Source: Maribacter luteus
GTDB lineage: Bacteria; Bacteroidota; Bacteroidia; Flavobacteriales; Flavobacteriaceae
Reading direction: 5' to 3'
Assembly: GCF_009674825.1 (NCBI RefSeq)
Contig: NZ_WKJH01000002.1
Coordinates: 496,001-560,000 of the forward strand
Length of the DNA: 64,000 bases
Of this stretch, positions 63,686 to 64,000 are shown piece after piece. The first letter of the stretch is position 1. Each line of letters starts with the position of its first letter. The notes under the pieces were generated by a model. It did not search any database. It was not told the DNA's origin and saw nothing but the letters and a program-made list of their open reading frames with translations. Both the position numbers and the translations under genes were made by a program.

Positions 63686-64000
63686 TTAATCCTTATTTCC
63701 GATGGAAAAACTGTTGATGTAACCTATAGGATCTTTGGCATCGAAAGTGGTGCCATCGATAAAATCCGAAGTTGCTGGTTTAAATCCGTCGGTATCTGGA
63801 ATATCAGTAGCAGGAATCTGCCCTTCGGCCACTAACAAATCCGCCGCTTTCTTCCAAATATCGGGTCTGTAAATATCTTTAATCGTCTCACCATACCATG
63901 CTGCCGATTTTGTTTCAGGTATCTGTCCCCATCTTCTCATTTGTGTCAAGAACCAAATACCATCGGAATAGAAAGGATATGTGGCATTGTACTTGTAGAA
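63686..64000 (-). CDS. nrtA: Nitrate ABC transporter substrate-binding protein, NrtA-like (C-terminal part)
   Basis: Only the last 104 residues are in the window; the frame is open to the edge. The visible part ([31 protein letters not shown] ... [23 protein letters not shown]) matches the C-terminal lobe of NrtA/CmpA-type binding proteins, with the family pattern [12 protein letters not shown](R/K)RWGQ. The N-terminal signal and nitrate-binding residues lie beyond 64000. It precedes nrtB by 43 bp. Confidence 0.88.
   Translation of the reverse strand, partial: FYKYNATYPFYSDGIWFLTQMRRWGQIPETKSAAWYGETIKDIYRPDIWKKAADLLVAEGQIPATDIPDTDGFKPATSDFIDGTTFDAKDPIGYINSFSIGNKD

Overview
The window is a chromosomal segment of a marine-type Flavobacteriaceae bacterium (Bacteroidota). 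The evidence is: promoters of the form TTG/TTTG-N19-23-TAnnTTTG, a DnaQ-DnaE fused replicative polymerase, ribosomal protein S16 with a long acidic tail, a hybrid two-component regulator with Reg_prop propeller, many SPII lipoproteins, an OMP_b-brl receptor, and several secreted carbohydrate enzymes (sulfatase, GH2, GH43). It resembles Maribacter/Zobellia-like genomes; this is inference, not a database match.

Layout. 1-5 kb: a minus-strand accessory block of small exported proteins (repeat-propeller lipoprotein cut by the window edge, Ig-like lipoprotein, an unknown lipoprotein, a SIMPL-like protein, two paralogous collagen-like lipoproteins) with a 140-bp MITE-like inverted-repeat element between the last two. 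5-10 kb: a GAF-AraC regulator and a 1298-aa hybrid sensor/regulator. 10.6-21.6 kb: housekeeping: tRNA-Asp, a DUF58 protein, trxA, dnaE (minus), then rpsP-rimM, a sulfatase, trmN6 and glutaryl-CoA dehydrogenase (plus). 21.8-35.5 kb: GH2 beta-galactosidase-like enzyme, a small unknown protein with icmF, GH43, an aldose-epimerase-like protein, a serine hydrolase and an outer-membrane receptor. 35.5-42.8 kb: a methyltransferase, a zinc-ribbon membrane protein, a mutagenic polymerase pair dnaE2 + dinB with unusual leader sequences, and a PLP enzyme. 42.9-46 kb: a secreted protein, a Tat-type oxidoreductase and a dienelactone-hydrolase-like protein.

46-53.4 kb is a compact self-contained regulatory system: a membrane histidine kinase and a sigma-54 activator (minus) diverge from a HlyD adaptor, MacB-type ATPase and FtsX-type permease (plus). 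The 155-bp intergenic region has a perfect 15+4+15 palindrome and, about 98 bp upstream of the predicted start site, a -24/-12 (GG-N10-GC) promoter. 

53.5-64 kb is a minus-strand nitrate assimilation locus: nrtA (cut by the window end), nrtB, two NrtC/D-type ATPases and an outer-membrane channel, ended by a strong terminator; then a NarL/LuxR-type response regulator with its own promoter; then a three-part fused nitrate reductase (Mo-bisMGD + FAD/NAD(P)H reductase + BFD [2Fe-2S]) and a rubredoxin-tailed protein resembling a sulfite/nitrite reductase scaffold. A perfect 7-2-7 palindrome TACGTAT-TA-ATACGTA lies before the reductase and the same heptamer lies at the regulator's own start site, so the regulator probably controls both.
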